Below the pieces are notes generated by a model. The model did no database searches and had not been told where the DNA came from. It saw only the letters and a list, made by a program, of their open reading frames with translations. From NCBI GenBank assembly GCA_963556195.1, contig OY744523.1, positions 71,551,788-71,615,787 of the forward strand: a stretch of 64,000 nt of DNA, given 5' to 3'. The position numbers and the translations under genes are program-made. Numbering within the stretch: position 1 is the stretch's first letter; the number at the start of each line of letters is the position of its first letter. The DNA is from Sepiola atlantica (lineage: Eukaryota; Mollusca; Cephalopoda; Sepiida; Sepiolidae). This document shows positions 9,571 through 22,441 of this stretch, one piece after another.

Positions 9571-10849
9571 CTTTAGTAATTCGTAATTAGATTCTTAGTA
9601 TCGCCCGCACAGAGTTGTGAACCTTTTTACGTTTAGGAGATTGTTTCTTGAAACTGATTACCACTTCGCAATTATATCCATTGCGCTCGGATCCTTGTTT
9701 TTACGTGTTAGTCATTGTCAAAACTGGTTGAAACATCGTTTAGGGCGCACTTAAAGCAATTCCCCTTTCTTACTTAGAAATGAAAATTCTTTATTTTCAT
9801 GACTCGATATCTATTAGATGCCAAACTTTCAAATTTGAAAAAAATGCTGAAAAGTATTATTTTCAAAGTTTTCGACGATGAAACCAGTCGTAATGTTCCG
9901 TAGTTAGGAGTTTTGTAATGAGTACACGTGTGCACCGTTTTTAACACCGAGTATGCGAATGTCTCAAACTTTAAAATGTAAAAGATCCACATCTTGCACA
10001 TTCAATGTTAAAAGAGAACATAAATAGAATTTTAAAATGCGATGAAAGTAAAAGCATGAGTAATAATAATTGTTTTTTTTTACCGTGAGAAGAATCAAAT
10101 TGGGGATTTATTTTTATTTGTTCGCAATCGTGTCTTCAATACTTAAACATTTTACACTGTTGTGTCCTATAACATTCAACTTATTGTAGAGAACTGAATG
10201 TATATAAAATGTTTATATATAAAACACTAATAATAGATGATTTGTGGAAACAGTCAGCCAAAATAGGGATTGATATGTTGCGATCTGTTTCTTTTAAAGA
10301 TAGACCAGTCAGCTTGCTATAGGCTGACTGCAGTTATATTCTTTCTTGAAATGATAACAATACAGAAATGTTTCACGGAAAACGAAAACAAAATTCAAAT
10401 CAGGTTTGTCAACCGGTTTTATAAAATCGATTTTGAGCTCTAGACTTACGCTTCGGTTCTAAATAGAATTGTCTTTGTTCTGTCACGCTTAGGTATGAGT
10501 GTCCCCCTTTTTATACTAATACGTCACCAGCTATGAAGAATCAAGAAAATAAGGGTAAATGAGATGAATAGACGATTAATGACCAGTATTTATTGACTGT
10601 AGATTTGGAGACGACCATGTTGTAGCCAGCAGAGACGCAATCCCGTTGCAACGTGTTCCACAGGTTATTGAAATAGATTTGTGGAAATTTTGTTTGATGT
10701 TATGCACACGGAGGGAGAACGGAACGTTCTTTGCAGTTGGGGTAGTTCTTTCTATGAATGTTTTACAAGGACAAGCAAAAACTAGATGGAAATAATGGTA
10801 GACAAGATTATAACTAGTAAGATATCTTCTATGAAAAAAGAGGCTTTAG
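9571..10849. other. No recognisable feature
   Basis: AT-rich sequence with no repeat partner in the window that I can see. Confidence 0.5.
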
Positions 10850-10904
10850 AGAACAGAAAAGACCGTGAAACACTAGATGTGAAGTCGTTTTTGAATCATT
10901 TTAA

Positions 10905-10990
10905 AGCAAGAAAGAGTGCTCTAAGTGGCATTTACCCAGATGTGGAAGTAGTACTCTACCTTAGCGTGGTAGTTCGGGATAAAGGGGGGG
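10905..10990 (+). repeat. Short dispersed repeat shared with 38815-38895
   Basis: AAAGAGTGCTCTAAG-TGGCA and AGTAGTACTCTACCTT here match AAAAGTGCTCTAAG-CGGCA and AGCAGTACTCTATCTT near 38830-38880, with collinear spacing. Class unknown. Confidence 0.55.
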
Positions 10991-11955
10991 GGGTATCACT
11001 AAGTATTGTGTTATGGTTGACGCTGTACTAAATATAGTCTGATGTCACGAGGATTACAAGCGCTCTGACTATGTTAATCATTCTACGCCGACAAAACTTG
11101 TGTATTGCGCAGCTGGTCGGGAACTTATATAAGTGGTCAGTCAGAAATTTATCTCTGCTTTCATCCGAGAGAGTGTTTTCTTAATCCACGTACGGGACCC
11201 TTCGCTGTGTCATTTTCTACAGACTGTGAGCAAGCAAGCAAGCTAGAATTAATGTTTACATACAAAATTCACAGCGACAGTTTTCTCTTCGAAATATACT
11301 TTATAAAAACTTAACAAACTCTGTGGGTTCATTGTTTTTTACTAAGTTTTAAAAGTAGTATTAGAGCAACAACGTTTACATCCTCTAGTCTTTCTTTTCT
11401 GGCTCGTACTGATTTTCATTTCAGAAATATCTCAAATGCAAGAAAAAACACCCTTCACCACGGCACATGCCCAACCTAATAAATTATGAGAAAGTAGATT
11501 TGACCCACCTTAATCACATCTAAATGAATGCTTACATTTGTTTCACTTATTACACCTATATAACACACCAAAACGGCTTGCTGTTACTTACATAGATAAT
11601 ACAACATAGTCTTTTGAAATGATGCATATATAGTAGGGACTAAAACCTCAAACACAGCTATGTGTATGCCTAATTTGCATAACTATTTTAAACCAGTTTA
11701 TAATAAGCTAGTAGGATCCGTGTCCTCGCGTTGCCTGGGAAAAATATAAAATATTAATTTAATTTAATGTTAACAGACATCTCGCTGCACAGCTCCCAAC
11801 TTAAAATTACACCCAAAACATATACCCTAATTCTCAGTACGTCTACAGTGGCGGCCTGCCTTGTTTGGAGTGAACTATGATAACAAAAATGTATCAATCT
11901 TCATCTCAAAAATAGGTAAGATACCATCCGTTTTTTACCCGCGTGACAACATTAC
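10991..11955. other. No recognisable feature
   Basis: Begins with a short G run at 10986-10993. Otherwise unremarkable AT-rich sequence. Confidence 0.5.
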
Positions 11956-11959
11956 CCCT

Positions 11960-12075
11960 TTTACTACTACTACTACAACAACTACTACTACTACTACAAA
12001 TACTACTACTACTACTACTACTAAATATACTTCTACTAATAATAATACTAGTAACAACATAAATAACAATAATAA
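11960..12075. repeat. (TAC)n / (AAT)n trinucleotide repeat
   Basis: ACTACTACT-type repeats to about 12025, then imperfect AATAATA / AACAAT repeats. The Thr/Asn-rich frame is an artefact. Confidence 0.9.
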
Positions 12076-12689
12076 AATGTAGATGACGTTGAAAAGCAAG
12101 GTAGATAACTACAATTAACTAAGATAATAATCATTTAATGAAAAAAAAATTTCGGACGCTTAAAGCGTACGCAGCTTATTAGACGATAATTGCCGAGTCT
12201 GTAATATTTTTTCCGTTATGTGTTTAAAAGTGTATTTATTACAATTTATGAACAAGTTTCTAATTTTCATTTTAAATTTTTTTAAATAGGTAATATGATT
12301 AAACGAACATAAACTTTAACAACGGAACAATATTAATTAAAAATTCACAAACAGAAAATATGTTGATAAACTTTAACAATAACACATAAATGTTGAAAAC
12401 AAGTGACTTTTTCGCGTATGTTTTTATGTAAGAATACATCGTTGGAGAGTAATACCGAAACCAATTTCACTCGGAATAATTTATGTGACTGAACTAGAAA
12501 TTCCCCTCAAAATAATCTTAAAACTAGAAAAATAGATGAACACGTTTGAACGTTTTCTAATAGTTAAATATAATTAATTTCTCAGATTTGAAAAAAATTT
12601 ACAAGAGAAAAGTAACAACAAAAAATATGCACTACGAAATTTTTTATAGATCAGAATTGCTAATCGGTATTAGACGTGTTCTCTTCTTA
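12076..12689. other. No recognisable feature
   Basis: Strongly AT-rich; nothing supported. Confidence 0.5.
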
Positions 12690-12740
12690 GTTGTTAGATT
12701 CAAAACGTTTCGGCTGATGTAACTTTATTTGAGGGTTACA
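12690..12740 (-). repeat. Fragment of the GUUACAUCAGCC-GAAACGUU repeat family
   Basis: In sense it reads AGTTACATCAGCC followed by GAAACGTT, identical over that stretch to 63897-63916. The CUGAAGA box is lost. Confidence 0.6.
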
Positions 12741-12959
12741 TTATGTAGATTAATATTTTGCGTTATTTAATTGTAATTACATTGTACTATTTCTCCTATA
12801 TTTATGCAATGGATTTGTTGATATAAACAGTAATCAATTTAAGTTGTTTAATAAAGAAAAGGATAAATTACGAAAACGTTTCTGAAAATATTATCTTTAA
12901 TTTTCAAGAGGGATAATGTAAACAAACTAATATTTCTTAGCGAGTTAAAACGAAAGATA

Positions 12960-13060
12960 TACCGACGCGACAATAGAGTTCCAAGAGAGAGAGAGAGAGA
13001 GAAGTTGACCTCTCTCTATCTCAATAGATCGATCGATCGATTGATCGATCGATCGCGACT
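12960..13060. repeat. (GA)n and (GATC)n microsatellites
   Basis: A GA run at about 12985-13002 is followed by seven to eight GATC units at 13026-13055. The GATC block is self-complementary. Confidence 0.9.
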
Positions 13061-15074
13061 CTCTTTTTTATTATTTTAAATTCAATAATTCTTGTTGTTT
13101 CAATATGATAAGGTTTTCGTTCCAGTCTTGATTTTGCACAAGTTTCTATGCATTTCTAAGTTGTAAAAAAGTTCTGTACACACGCACACGCGCTTACACA
13201 ATCGGTCAGCTTCATTGTTTTTTTTCGTTTTGTTTACATTTGTTAAAAGAAAGACATTCGTATCAAATTTACCAAAATTTTAATGTCTATTTATTTATAG
13301 TAATTAATGCGAAAGTCTTTGTCTCGTGTTTATAATAAATTTATAAATAAAATGCTTATCATTTATTTTTTTATATAAAGTAGTAACCATTGCGAAGCGA
13401 TAGCGAAATGGAAAAGCCACCTAGTTTCAAATAAAACTGAACGGTCAGTTTCCAGATGACACCAATAATGGTGTCATATTAGGATTATAATATTGTCACT
13501 AGTAAAATCGTAAATTTAATGGGAGGCGACGATGGTTAAGTGAATAATGACCTGGGTGGGGTAAGTCCGAATCCAGCCAGTTCTACAGTACCACTTTCAC
13601 TTCCGGGTGTTGGCAACCATTACGTGGTCCCTCCTGCAAGAACGCCAACGACAGAATCAAGCTATCAACGAAGTTGTACCATGTTATTACATACGAATTT
13701 ACTATTTTACTAATGGACGCATGTTACTTTAGATGCGTCTACCCGTCTCTATCAATGGTCTGTTATGCGACCTGTCTGTCTGTCACGTTCCGATCTGAAA
13801 TAGTATCTTCTTTCGTATGTCCCGATTAAGTCCAAAATAACATCTTTGTCGATAACCGCGCCAATTTTATAGGCGCATTTAGTAAATTTCTGCGAGAAAA
13901 ATAAAATAAAATAAAAGAGATATGTTCACACCGGAAATTACAAACGAATAAGAAAGATAATTGACAAGATGATGACAGAATCGGGCCTTTACACAGGGCG
14001 TGATTACTCACTCTTGTCGAAACTGCAGTCGCTTATGTTGTTGTGTATCTTCAAGCCCCAACAATCATAATCGGCGTGCGTAAAGAGCTGTAATGTTGAA
14101 CACGTACACTGCATATTAGTACATTAAATTACCCCTCACATGTTTTCATTACATGTATACAGTAATAGCTTAGTATTCATCTGGCTATTCCTCGTAGGTG
14201 GGAGACTGAAATCTCCGAAAACACGTTAAACCTATTCTACATAGAAAATTCAAGACGCTGACTAAAGTAACTTTTTTGCCATGTCCTGTATTTTACTGCT
14301 GGTTTTTATACCTCACTTTTTTCTGTTTCACGTATTTAATTGAAGTGGAATTTTCCTTTGTTCGTAAAACAACACATCTTACGCAACTTCTTACGACACA
14401 AGAAGTTGCTATAGCGAACCTGACATTCAAATAATAAATATACCACTTTTACAATCTACGGAAATTCGTAAATCCAATTGATAACCGTATATATCAGTGA
14501 TACGTACTGTTATATATCCATCTTCTCTTATTGTAAGTCTAATATGGTGTCAGTCACAATCAATTAAAATGCATGTTTGTTCGTAAACATACTTTGTTAT
14601 CTAATGCAGATCACAATCATAACAGTACAGTTTAATCCCACCTCGTGTCGGCCACTTCTCCCGTGACTGAGGACATGTAATATATGTTTTACAGCAGCAC
14701 GTAGAAACAAAGAAATTCTCGGATTGAGTTGCTGCTGTTGAATTCTCTTCTGCTAGCGGCGGAGGAGGCATTTCGGCTACTGATATGTGGGGCCCTGAGC
14801 CCCTTTAATTTATCCTCAATTCTTAGATCATTCTCTACACGTTGTGTTCGCCTCCCGTGTTTACAACCAACTGGCCTACCCCTTTCATGACTCACTCCTA
14901 AACATGTGTCGTCACTCCTTAACATGTGACATCCCATGACCCCGATATCCCGTGTATGTGTGAAATCCGCCCTAAGAACCGAAATCATCTGATATATACT
15001 TGCAACATACTCATTATTATTTAACAGTACTAGATGGACTCGTTTAAATGATACACTATTATATTATATTTACT
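13061..15074. other. No recognisable feature
   Basis: Mixed sequence. A GC-richer patch at about 14740-14990 has a 99-codon minus-strand open frame with no similarity I know, and I do not call it a gene. Confidence 0.45.
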
Positions 15075-15445
15075 AACTAGGAGTTCTCACACAGGTAACC
15101 ATCAGTGATTGAGCATCAATGATAACCCGATGGTGTTTCCTGGAGTCTGATTGACAACAAGCGTCCCCAGAATTCCAGTACTCTCAACTTCTTTCGATAA
15201 CCATTGCAAATGCCTTTGCGTTATCGTAACTGCCGCTTACCATAGATTTATCGCTAAAGACAATTGGTATTCTCGGAGATTTTGGTAGCAGAACCCTCTG
15301 TAAGGTCTCAGTACTCACTACACCTTTCCAGTGGTGCTCTGGTTTGTGCTCTGCATCGTCGGTCTTTCCATCCTCCGTAATCCTTCACGACTATTTTGTG
15401 TGGTATCGTCCGAGGTTGGTGTCATCACATTGTTTTTATTGGGGG
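15075..15445 (+). repeat. ~370 bp dispersed repeat, copy 1
   Basis: Collinear with 50645-51010. Landmarks are CTCACACAGGT, CCCAGAATTCCAGTACTCTCAACTT, TTTGCGTTATCG, GCCGCTTACCAT and TTTTGTGTGGTAT followed by CCGAGGT, then a G run. Class unknown. Read on the minus strand, each copy has partial open frames, but these are not conserved. Confidence 0.75.
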
Positions 15446-16059
15446 GGGTCAGTTTAAGCATTTTTTGTCGGTTTCAGTTCCCTCCGGTGCACGTGGTGTG
15501 TTCCTTTCTATGTTTTTGTTTTATTTGTGGTGCAACTTCCATGTGACTTGTTCGCGTTCTTAATTTATGTTGATTCATTTTCCTTAATATTTAAGCTGTT
15601 TTAATTACTGCATTTCGTTGTATAGTCTCTGTCTCCCCTTTGATTTAAAATTCTCCTAGTCTTTTGTCCAGTTTATTCGATACTGTTCCTAGTGCTCCTG
15701 CCATTATTGGTATTATATTGATTTTTTTCATGTTCAATATTCCTTTTCATTTTCTGGCAAGTTCCGTATATTTTTTACGTTTTTCCTACCCTTTGATCTT
15801 TATTTATATTTCTGAGTTTTATTCATTTTTATCGTAAATAATTTTTAACTTTTCTATATTTTACAGAGAAAGCGTTAAAAATACGTTTTCTTAGTATATC
15901 TAAATTTTCCGTTGTATTCCAATCGCATTTTATGTTATAAGCTAACGATACAAATTACATTAAAACAATGAACAGATATTAACTGAAATATCACGTTTTA
16001 AAATTAAAATAAAAAAGTAAAACTGTAGCCATATTGAATTATATAATGCATCAGATGTT
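15446..16059. other. No recognisable feature
   Basis: T-rich sequence with nothing supported. Confidence 0.5.
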
Positions 16060-16680
16060 TTAAAGTCACGATTGATAATTTGGATTATTTGGATTATTTG
16101 GATTATTTGGATCATTTGGATCATTTGGACTGCTATTCTTTTCGAATGTATATAATGTATCGATTTTTTTAAAGTCACGATTGATAATTTGGATTATTTT
16201 GATTATTGGAATTATTTGGACTGCTATTCTTTTCGAATGTATATAATGCATCGAATTATTTAAAGTCACGATTGATAATTTGAATTATTTGGATTATTTG
16301 GATTATTTGGATTATTGGAATTATTTGGACTGCTATTCTTATCTGATGTATATAATGCATCGATTTTTTCAGGCCACGATTGATAATTTGGATTATTTGG
16401 ATTATTTGAATTATTTGGACTGCTACTCATTTCGAATGTATATAATGCATCGAATTTTTTAAAGCCACGATTGATAATTTGGATTATTTGAATCCTTTGG
16501 AGTATTTGGATTATTTGGATTATTTGGACTGCTATTCTTTTCGAATGTATATAATGCATAGGATTTTTTAAAGTCACGATTGATCATTTGAATTATTAGG
16601 ATCATTTGGATTATTTGGATCATTTGGATTATTTGGATTATTCGAACTGCTATTCTTATCTTGGTTCAAATTTTTACAAC
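16060..16680. repeat. ~100 bp minisatellite, six units, each with an inner (GGATTATTT)n
   Basis: Units begin at about 16063, 16170, 16261, 16370, 16460 and 16569. Each has TCACGATTGATAATTTGG, three to six GGATTATTT-like 9-mers, GACTGCTATTCTT, then CGAATGTATATAATGCAT. The final unit runs straight into a copy of the dispersed element at 16660-16720, so the array seems to have grown from that element's terminal simple-repeat tail. Confidence 0.9.
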
Positions 16681-16740
16681 ATTTCGACTAATGAAACCTG
16701 TGATCTTCTTCAGGTTAACCATTTCGAAATTTGAAATCTT
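16660..16740 (-). repeat. Dispersed repeat, CUGAAGA-GAAA family, minus-strand copy
   Basis: In sense: CUGAAGA (16713-16707), a weak hairpin, then GAAAUGUUGU (from 16685). Belongs with 9421-9570, 43470-43640 and 63860-63980. Confidence 0.6.
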
Positions 16741-17602
16741 TATTTTGTACTAAAGGCCCGATATGGAATTTAGAACTGCTTATTCAGTCCACATGGTAGA
16801 TTGTTCTTGTTCCGTCAACCGTTATCGGGAATGAATATTAATTATTACGTTATTCTTAGATTATCGCCAGTAGTAAGGATTGAACCTGTAACCTGACGTG
16901 GAATTAGTTTTCAATTTTGGGGAATCTTTGCTTGTACATGATTTAACATAAAGAGTAATAGATGATCACGGTAGTATTAACGGAGGAACAAGGGTATTAT
17001 AATGCAGATTGTTATTTACTTCCCTCACAACGAATGATAAATAGAGTTGAATGCTTTGAATTATGATTGCCAAGATGTGTAATCATGTTTTTTTTACCTT
17101 GGCGGATGTTTGTATTCTCTGAATGCTCTTGCTATTTTCCTTTTGATCGTTATAATTTTCTAAATTAGTTATTTCGGGTTTCTCTTATCAGGCTCAGTAT
17201 TTTAGGCGTCGTTAATTTTAAAGACTCTAGCACGAAAAGCAATCAAATCGACTATCTTCATTAATTGACAATTAAAAACTTTAATTCTAAAGGAATCAAA
17301 TAAAAACAAAAACAAAACGAAAGTGCTAATAGAACTACATACGTAATGAGCATTCGGGGAATCGTAGCCCCGCAGCGAATGTGTTTTAACGGCAATAGAA
17401 TGGAGAGAAAAACTGTTGTGTCGAAAATAAAACAGCGAACGAAACTGAAGTTTGAAATAAATATTTCTTTTCACTTGCGTCCTCGTATTCCTAAGAGAGG
17501 CTTCGTGCGCCGGTTCCCATTCACGTATCTGTTGGAAATCGCATTTAAATAGCTAAATGAACAAAGCTAATTGTTGGATAATTCTCATCATCATTATAAA
17601 AC
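16741..17602. other. No recognisable feature
   Basis: Unique-looking. A B-box-like GGTTCAATCC in minus sense near 16885 has no matching A box, so I do not call a tRNA-derived element. Confidence 0.5.
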
Positions 17603-18412
17603 GTTTTTTCTTTCAGTCTGTCTCTAACGCGTAAGCTTCAAATAACATTTACGTTTGTCTGGCATGCAGGTTTAAGTTGATGTAGTATTTTCGTCGGTCG
17701 GTGACGCTTAAGTTTGAAATACAATTTCAGTCGAATTTCATACTTCATAGTTTGAAATTATACTTTCGCGATCGATCTCTCAGACTAGAGATCCAATTAA
17801 CATTTTTGTTGGTCAGTTGTGCTTAAGTTTGAAATAGCATTTTCTTTGGTCTTTCATGCATGGCATTGACATAGAAGTTTCCATAAAATGCTAGGTTAAA
17901 GTTGACGTGTATTTTCTGTCAGTCACAGCTTTTTCGATCTGTAACAGTTGAGGTTTGAATAGCATTTTCGTTGGTCTGTCATGATTAATTTTGAAATAGC
18001 CTTTAGTTTGGTCTGACATGCATGACTTTGATAAGAGGTCCCTTAAGTTTGACATATCATTTTCGTCGGTTTCTCATCATTGTGTTTGAAATTACATTTT
18101 CGTTGCTCTGGACGATTACATTTAAAATAACATTTTCTTTAGATGTGAGGTTTAAGTTTAAATTGTATTCTCGGCGATCTGCGACAATTACATTTGAAAT
18201 ACTATTTTCGTCGAATTTCATGCTTGAGTAGGCAATAAGATTTTCGGCAGTCTGTAACGTTTGAAAAGTAAATTGCATGTTCGTAGGTCTGTTATGATAA
18301 AGTTCAAATAGCATTTTAATTTATAGGCCACGCGTAATTTTCAAGTAGCATGTTCATCGCTTTATCTGTTACGCTTAAGTTTGAGTTAACATTTACGTCA
18401 GGCTCACGTTGA
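17603..18412 (+). repeat. 37 bp minisatellite, array 1 (plus orientation)
   Basis: Degenerate units of about 37 bp: GTTTGAAATA, GCATTTTCGT, TGGTCTGTCA, CGCTTAA. About 20 units, many diverged. The same unit, reverse-complemented, makes up 47255-48335. It resumes after a transposon insertion at 19130-19330, and short stretches recur at 27600-27750 and 28490-28530. Confidence 0.85.
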
Positions 18413-18653
18413 AAGAATAGATGAGAGTTCTTAGGTCAGTACAACAGGTCCTGTTACCAGATCGAGGCTAAGGAAAATATTGGAGTAAGTGATAATAATT
18501 GACTTGCAAGCAAGAGAGATAAATAAAGACCTGTCCAGAGATAGGTTAGTGTGGAAGTAAATGTTTACAGCCGTCCAACACATGCCGACATGCAAAACGT
18601 TCGTTAAACCAATAATGATGATCATGATGATGATTATTATTATTATTTTCTGT

Positions 18654-19120
18654 TTAACCTTTAAATGCTTTTTGTTTCAAATATGACACATCTCGACAAA
18701 ATGCCTATTTAATATAATATTCAACCAAAATGTTTCACATCTGCAACGAACCTGTTGGCAAGTGTGAGTATGGATTAGTTGTATGTTGCACCAACACACA
18801 CGCTAAATACGTAATCAGTATCTTCGATGTCACGGGTGAGTTTCATCTGCCTAATTCAAAAACCTAAACTTTTCTATCTGGTCATTATAATGGTAAGTAA
18901 AAAAAAAAAATTTTCATGATTCCCTAGTGTATTATGATTATTTAGATGCATATATTGTAGTGTTTTGCTATACATGTAAAATGTGATGCCATGTGTAGAA
19001 CATTTGAAGCATCATTTATTTTTGTTCAATAATTAATGTATACTACTTCATATCACCCTATGTAACGTTTTTTATTACTTTTTTAAAACCAATATAGAAA
19101 ATAAAGCATTTAAGGGTTAA
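18654..19120. mobile_element. piggyBac-type MITE with TTAA target duplication
   Basis: TTAA at 18654-18657 and at 19117-19120 flank inverted ends: CCTTTAAATGCTTT on the left and, reverse-complemented, CCCTTAAATGCTTT on the right. TTAA duplication and ends starting CCY are hallmarks of piggyBac-superfamily elements. No transposase is present, so it is non-autonomous, about 460 bp. It sits inside the 37 bp minisatellite, splitting it. The element lacks other copies in the window. Confidence 0.75.
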
Positions 19121-19129
19121 GTGCTATGA

Positions 19130-19330
19130 TCTGTTACGCTTAAGTTTCAAATAAGAGTGTTTGTTGGTTTATCTGACACGTGATGTTAATGTCAATTTGA
19201 AATAGCATTTAAGCAAGTCTGTCTCACTTGTTTGAAATAACATTTACATCGGCTTAGCAAACCTCAATTTAAAATACCATTACCGGTGGTCTTAAATACT
19301 ATTTTAATCGCTAAGCGCGCGGATTAAATA
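19130..19330 (+). repeat. 37 bp minisatellite, continuation of array 1
   Basis: TTACGCTTAAGTTTCAAATAA, then TTTGAAATAGCATTTAAG and related units continue the array on the far side of the TTAA element. Confidence 0.75.
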
Positions 19331-19802
19331 GACGTATCTTATAATATTTGTTCTTGTCTTGGTTCAGTTTGCAAGGTTGAGTTTTTTTAAAATTCTATTT
19401 GCAGTGCAATCAACGCTTAACCAAAATAGATATTTTTCCTTTAAGCAGAAGCGCACGTTCCCTGGTGCGTATAAAGCTTCTGTTTTTTTCTTTCAATTAT
19501 TTCTATCAATTGTTTGCTTGTTTTAATTCCAGGCGTGAATTCGTAATTAGTCTTCATAAAAGTCTATTCCGATCGGAAAAAGAAGAAGAAAAAAGTATCC
19601 TTCCCTAAACATCGAAAAGGGCAATGCGTTAAAGATCATGCGGTAATGTGATAAACTCACGACGCAATGTTGTTAATTTATAAGTCGAATTATACTGATT
19701 ACACTTCTTTATATTAGGGATCTCTAAATAAATGTACTTGCTTTAATGATCGCTTTGAGTATGTAACTGCATAGCAATGGGGGAGTGTAATACTGTCTTT
19801 CC

Positions 19803-19836
<34 letters not shown>

Positions 19837-19856
19837 ATATATATATATAGAGAGAG

Positions 19857-19890
<34 letters not shown>

Positions 19891-20020
19891 GATTACATCT
19901 TTGAAAACCATTGTTTAAGGAAGGAATAATAAAATAATGTTCTAATATAAATGCCTTATTTTGAACAATTGATGAGTTAATAGATATTGTATTCTACACA
20001 ATTTTTATTCTCATCACTCA

Positions 20021-20023
<3 letters not shown>
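19331..20023. repeat. Featureless stretch with (CT)n(TA)n(GA)n(GATA)n microsatellite
   Basis: The compound microsatellite is at about 19801-19890; its CT and GA arms are complementary around a short TA core. A GTTTAAGGAAGGAATAATAAA segment at 19913 recurs at 20757. Nothing else is supported. Confidence 0.7.

Positions 20024-20083
<60 letters not shown>
20024..20083. repeat. (TA)n microsatellite
   Basis: About 60 bases of TA. Confidence 0.95.
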
Positions 20084-20085
<2 letters not shown>

Positions 20086-20756
20086 GAATTATTTGTGGAA
20101 CTGACATTGATATTTAATGTCCACTTTTTTATCTATATAATAATGAAAAGTAGATTTTCCCGTCTGCATTCAGAGAAAATATCTTAATAACCTAAACTTT
20201 CACATGCTAATCTGTTCCGCCATTCAATTAGGCTAAGCCTTCATGCTTTATTCCAGAAATTATACGTTCATTTCGTCTCCTTTCAAACTTTTTTACTCTA
20301 ATATTGTTATCTAATCTCCCGCCCAAAGTATAACTGGAATGTAATTATTCATAATGATGTAATAAACACCGTTTATGTTTACTTTTTAACGCTATTCTAT
20401 TTCCCTGTTATCTACTACACATTTCCGATCGACATAATTACTGCTCCCAGTTTTATGGAATATCAGAATAGCGGTTTTGGTCTACGACTTGAACTCAATT
20501 TTAACCATTGGATTTACTTCATTTTGAACGCCTTTCTGTAATGCCTCCACGAAACCTTTTCTTCTCCATCGAAACTTTCTTCCATTGGACACCTTATCGG
20601 CGGACTATACCACCTGGACAAACCAAATATCTTTTTACACGAACTTTTTCACCCATCATTTTTAAAAATATTTTTCAAATGTTGGATGTTGGCTTTAATA
20701 TTGCAACCTTATCTATCTGTATAATTCCTCTGATGATAAAATTTCGATAAAATTTT
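20084..20756. other. No recognisable feature
   Basis: Nothing supported; the 80-codon frame at 20508-20750 has no similarity I recognise. Confidence 0.5.
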
Positions 20757-21085
<329 letters not shown>

Positions 21086-21129
21086 TGATTTTTTGTTATT
21101 GTTTTCACTGGGGATAGTGCACCGGTGTT

Positions 21130-21330
21130 TTACCAGCTTTTCTCAGCTTTTTTGTTCATTTGCTTTTGATACCTGAGAATGATTTGACGAGGAATCAAAA
21201 ACGTTCGTGAAACCTATGAGATATTTCTTAATCTTTGTGATTTTAATACAAAAAAATACTATCAGACAAATTACAAAAATAAAATAGGTATGATTGAACA
21301 GACGAATTTTGTTATTTCTGACAATGTTAG
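21130..21330 (+). repeat. Dispersed repeat with CUGAGAA hairpin, copy 2
   Basis: Collinear with 4590-4800. The box is CUGAGAA (21173-21179), followed by the hairpin UGAUUU / GAAUCA and AAAACGUUCGUG. Confidence 0.65.
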
Positions 21331-21357
21331 CATAAATGAATGCTGCCTAAACACACA

Positions 21358-21363
<6 letters not shown>

Positions 21364-21430
<67 letters not shown>
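21364..21430. repeat. (TA)n microsatellite
   Basis: About 67 bases of TA. Confidence 0.95.
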
Positions 21431-21432
<2 letters not shown>

Positions 21433-21628
21433 AATGAAAGAAAAAATGTGAGAATGACAAATCTATTACGTCTTAAGTTATTCAAAACAAGTTATATTCA
21501 ATTAAAGAATATATATTTTACGTTCCTTAAGCCGGTCCATTCAAAGAATGTTTTTTTTTATAATCAGTGGAATGTATATAGATAGATAAGTTGGCGAGGG
21601 ATAAACCAAAAGTCATGCATTGAAAAAA

Positions 21629-21709
21629 TCAATCTCGTATATTGAGCTTTAAACACTTCACGATAGGTTCAAATTTTAAAAGTATACGATTTTACATTGT
21701 GGTACATAC

Positions 21710-21791
<82 letters not shown>
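21629..21791 (+). repeat. Repeat tail (CTCGTATATTGAGCTT) plus (TA)n
   Basis: Second short tail copy like that at 20884, with CACTTCACGATAGGTTC corresponding to ATTTCACTATAGGTTC there, ending in about 78 bases of TA. Confidence 0.65.
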
Positions 21792-21793
<2 letters not shown>

Positions 21794-22247
21794 CTTCTAC
21801 TACTACTTGTTGTCCATGCTTTCCGATTATGACTTCATTCTAATTAGATTTATCTTGGCGAGTTCCTTTCCAGCTGCCTTATGGGATTTCTCTCCGATAT
21901 AAGTTTCTCTTGGTGTTTTGATTGGCGTGTGTTTCGAGTGTAGCTTTCGTAGTAGTATTATGCTGATTAATCAAATGTATACATGCGATACTGCTATACA
22001 CATGTTGACACGTAAGATCACCGAACTATTCTTAGTTTGAGAAATTGATTTCATGTTACAAACACACACACACACACGCGTATGGAGAGATAAGATTACC
22101 TATTAAACTATATCCTCGGGTGTATTCGCTCTCTCTGTACAAGGGTTTGTCAGGAAAACCTGACATGAGGATACGTCATCCCACAAGTAAACCCTGGCAT
22201 GTTGAATGCTGTGTGACCCCGCGCTCTTATTTTATACAGTAGCTATC

Positions 22248-22281
22248 ACACACACATACACACATACTCTCTCACTCTCTC

Positions 22282-22312
<31 letters not shown>

Positions 22313-22377
22313 CTCCTTCTATCTATCTATCTATCTATCTATCTCTATATATAGAGAGAGAGAAACATAGAGAAAGT

Positions 22378-22441
<64 letters not shown>
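22248..22441. repeat. (CTAT)n ... (GATA)n self-complementary microsatellite
   Basis: CT and CTAT repeats (22263-22342), a short CTATATATAGAG centre, then GATA repeats to 22441. The two halves are reverse complements and could extrude as a cruciform or fold as RNA. Confidence 0.9.

Noticed and set aside
13520..13610. Possible tRNA-derived SINE head (GATGGTTAAGTG ... GTCCGAATCC)
   Set aside because: A-box match is weak, spacing is unusual and no second copy exists in the window.
14689..14988. 99-codon minus-strand frame in a GC-richer patch
   Set aside because: No recognisable motif, no conserved partner and no splice context I can defend.
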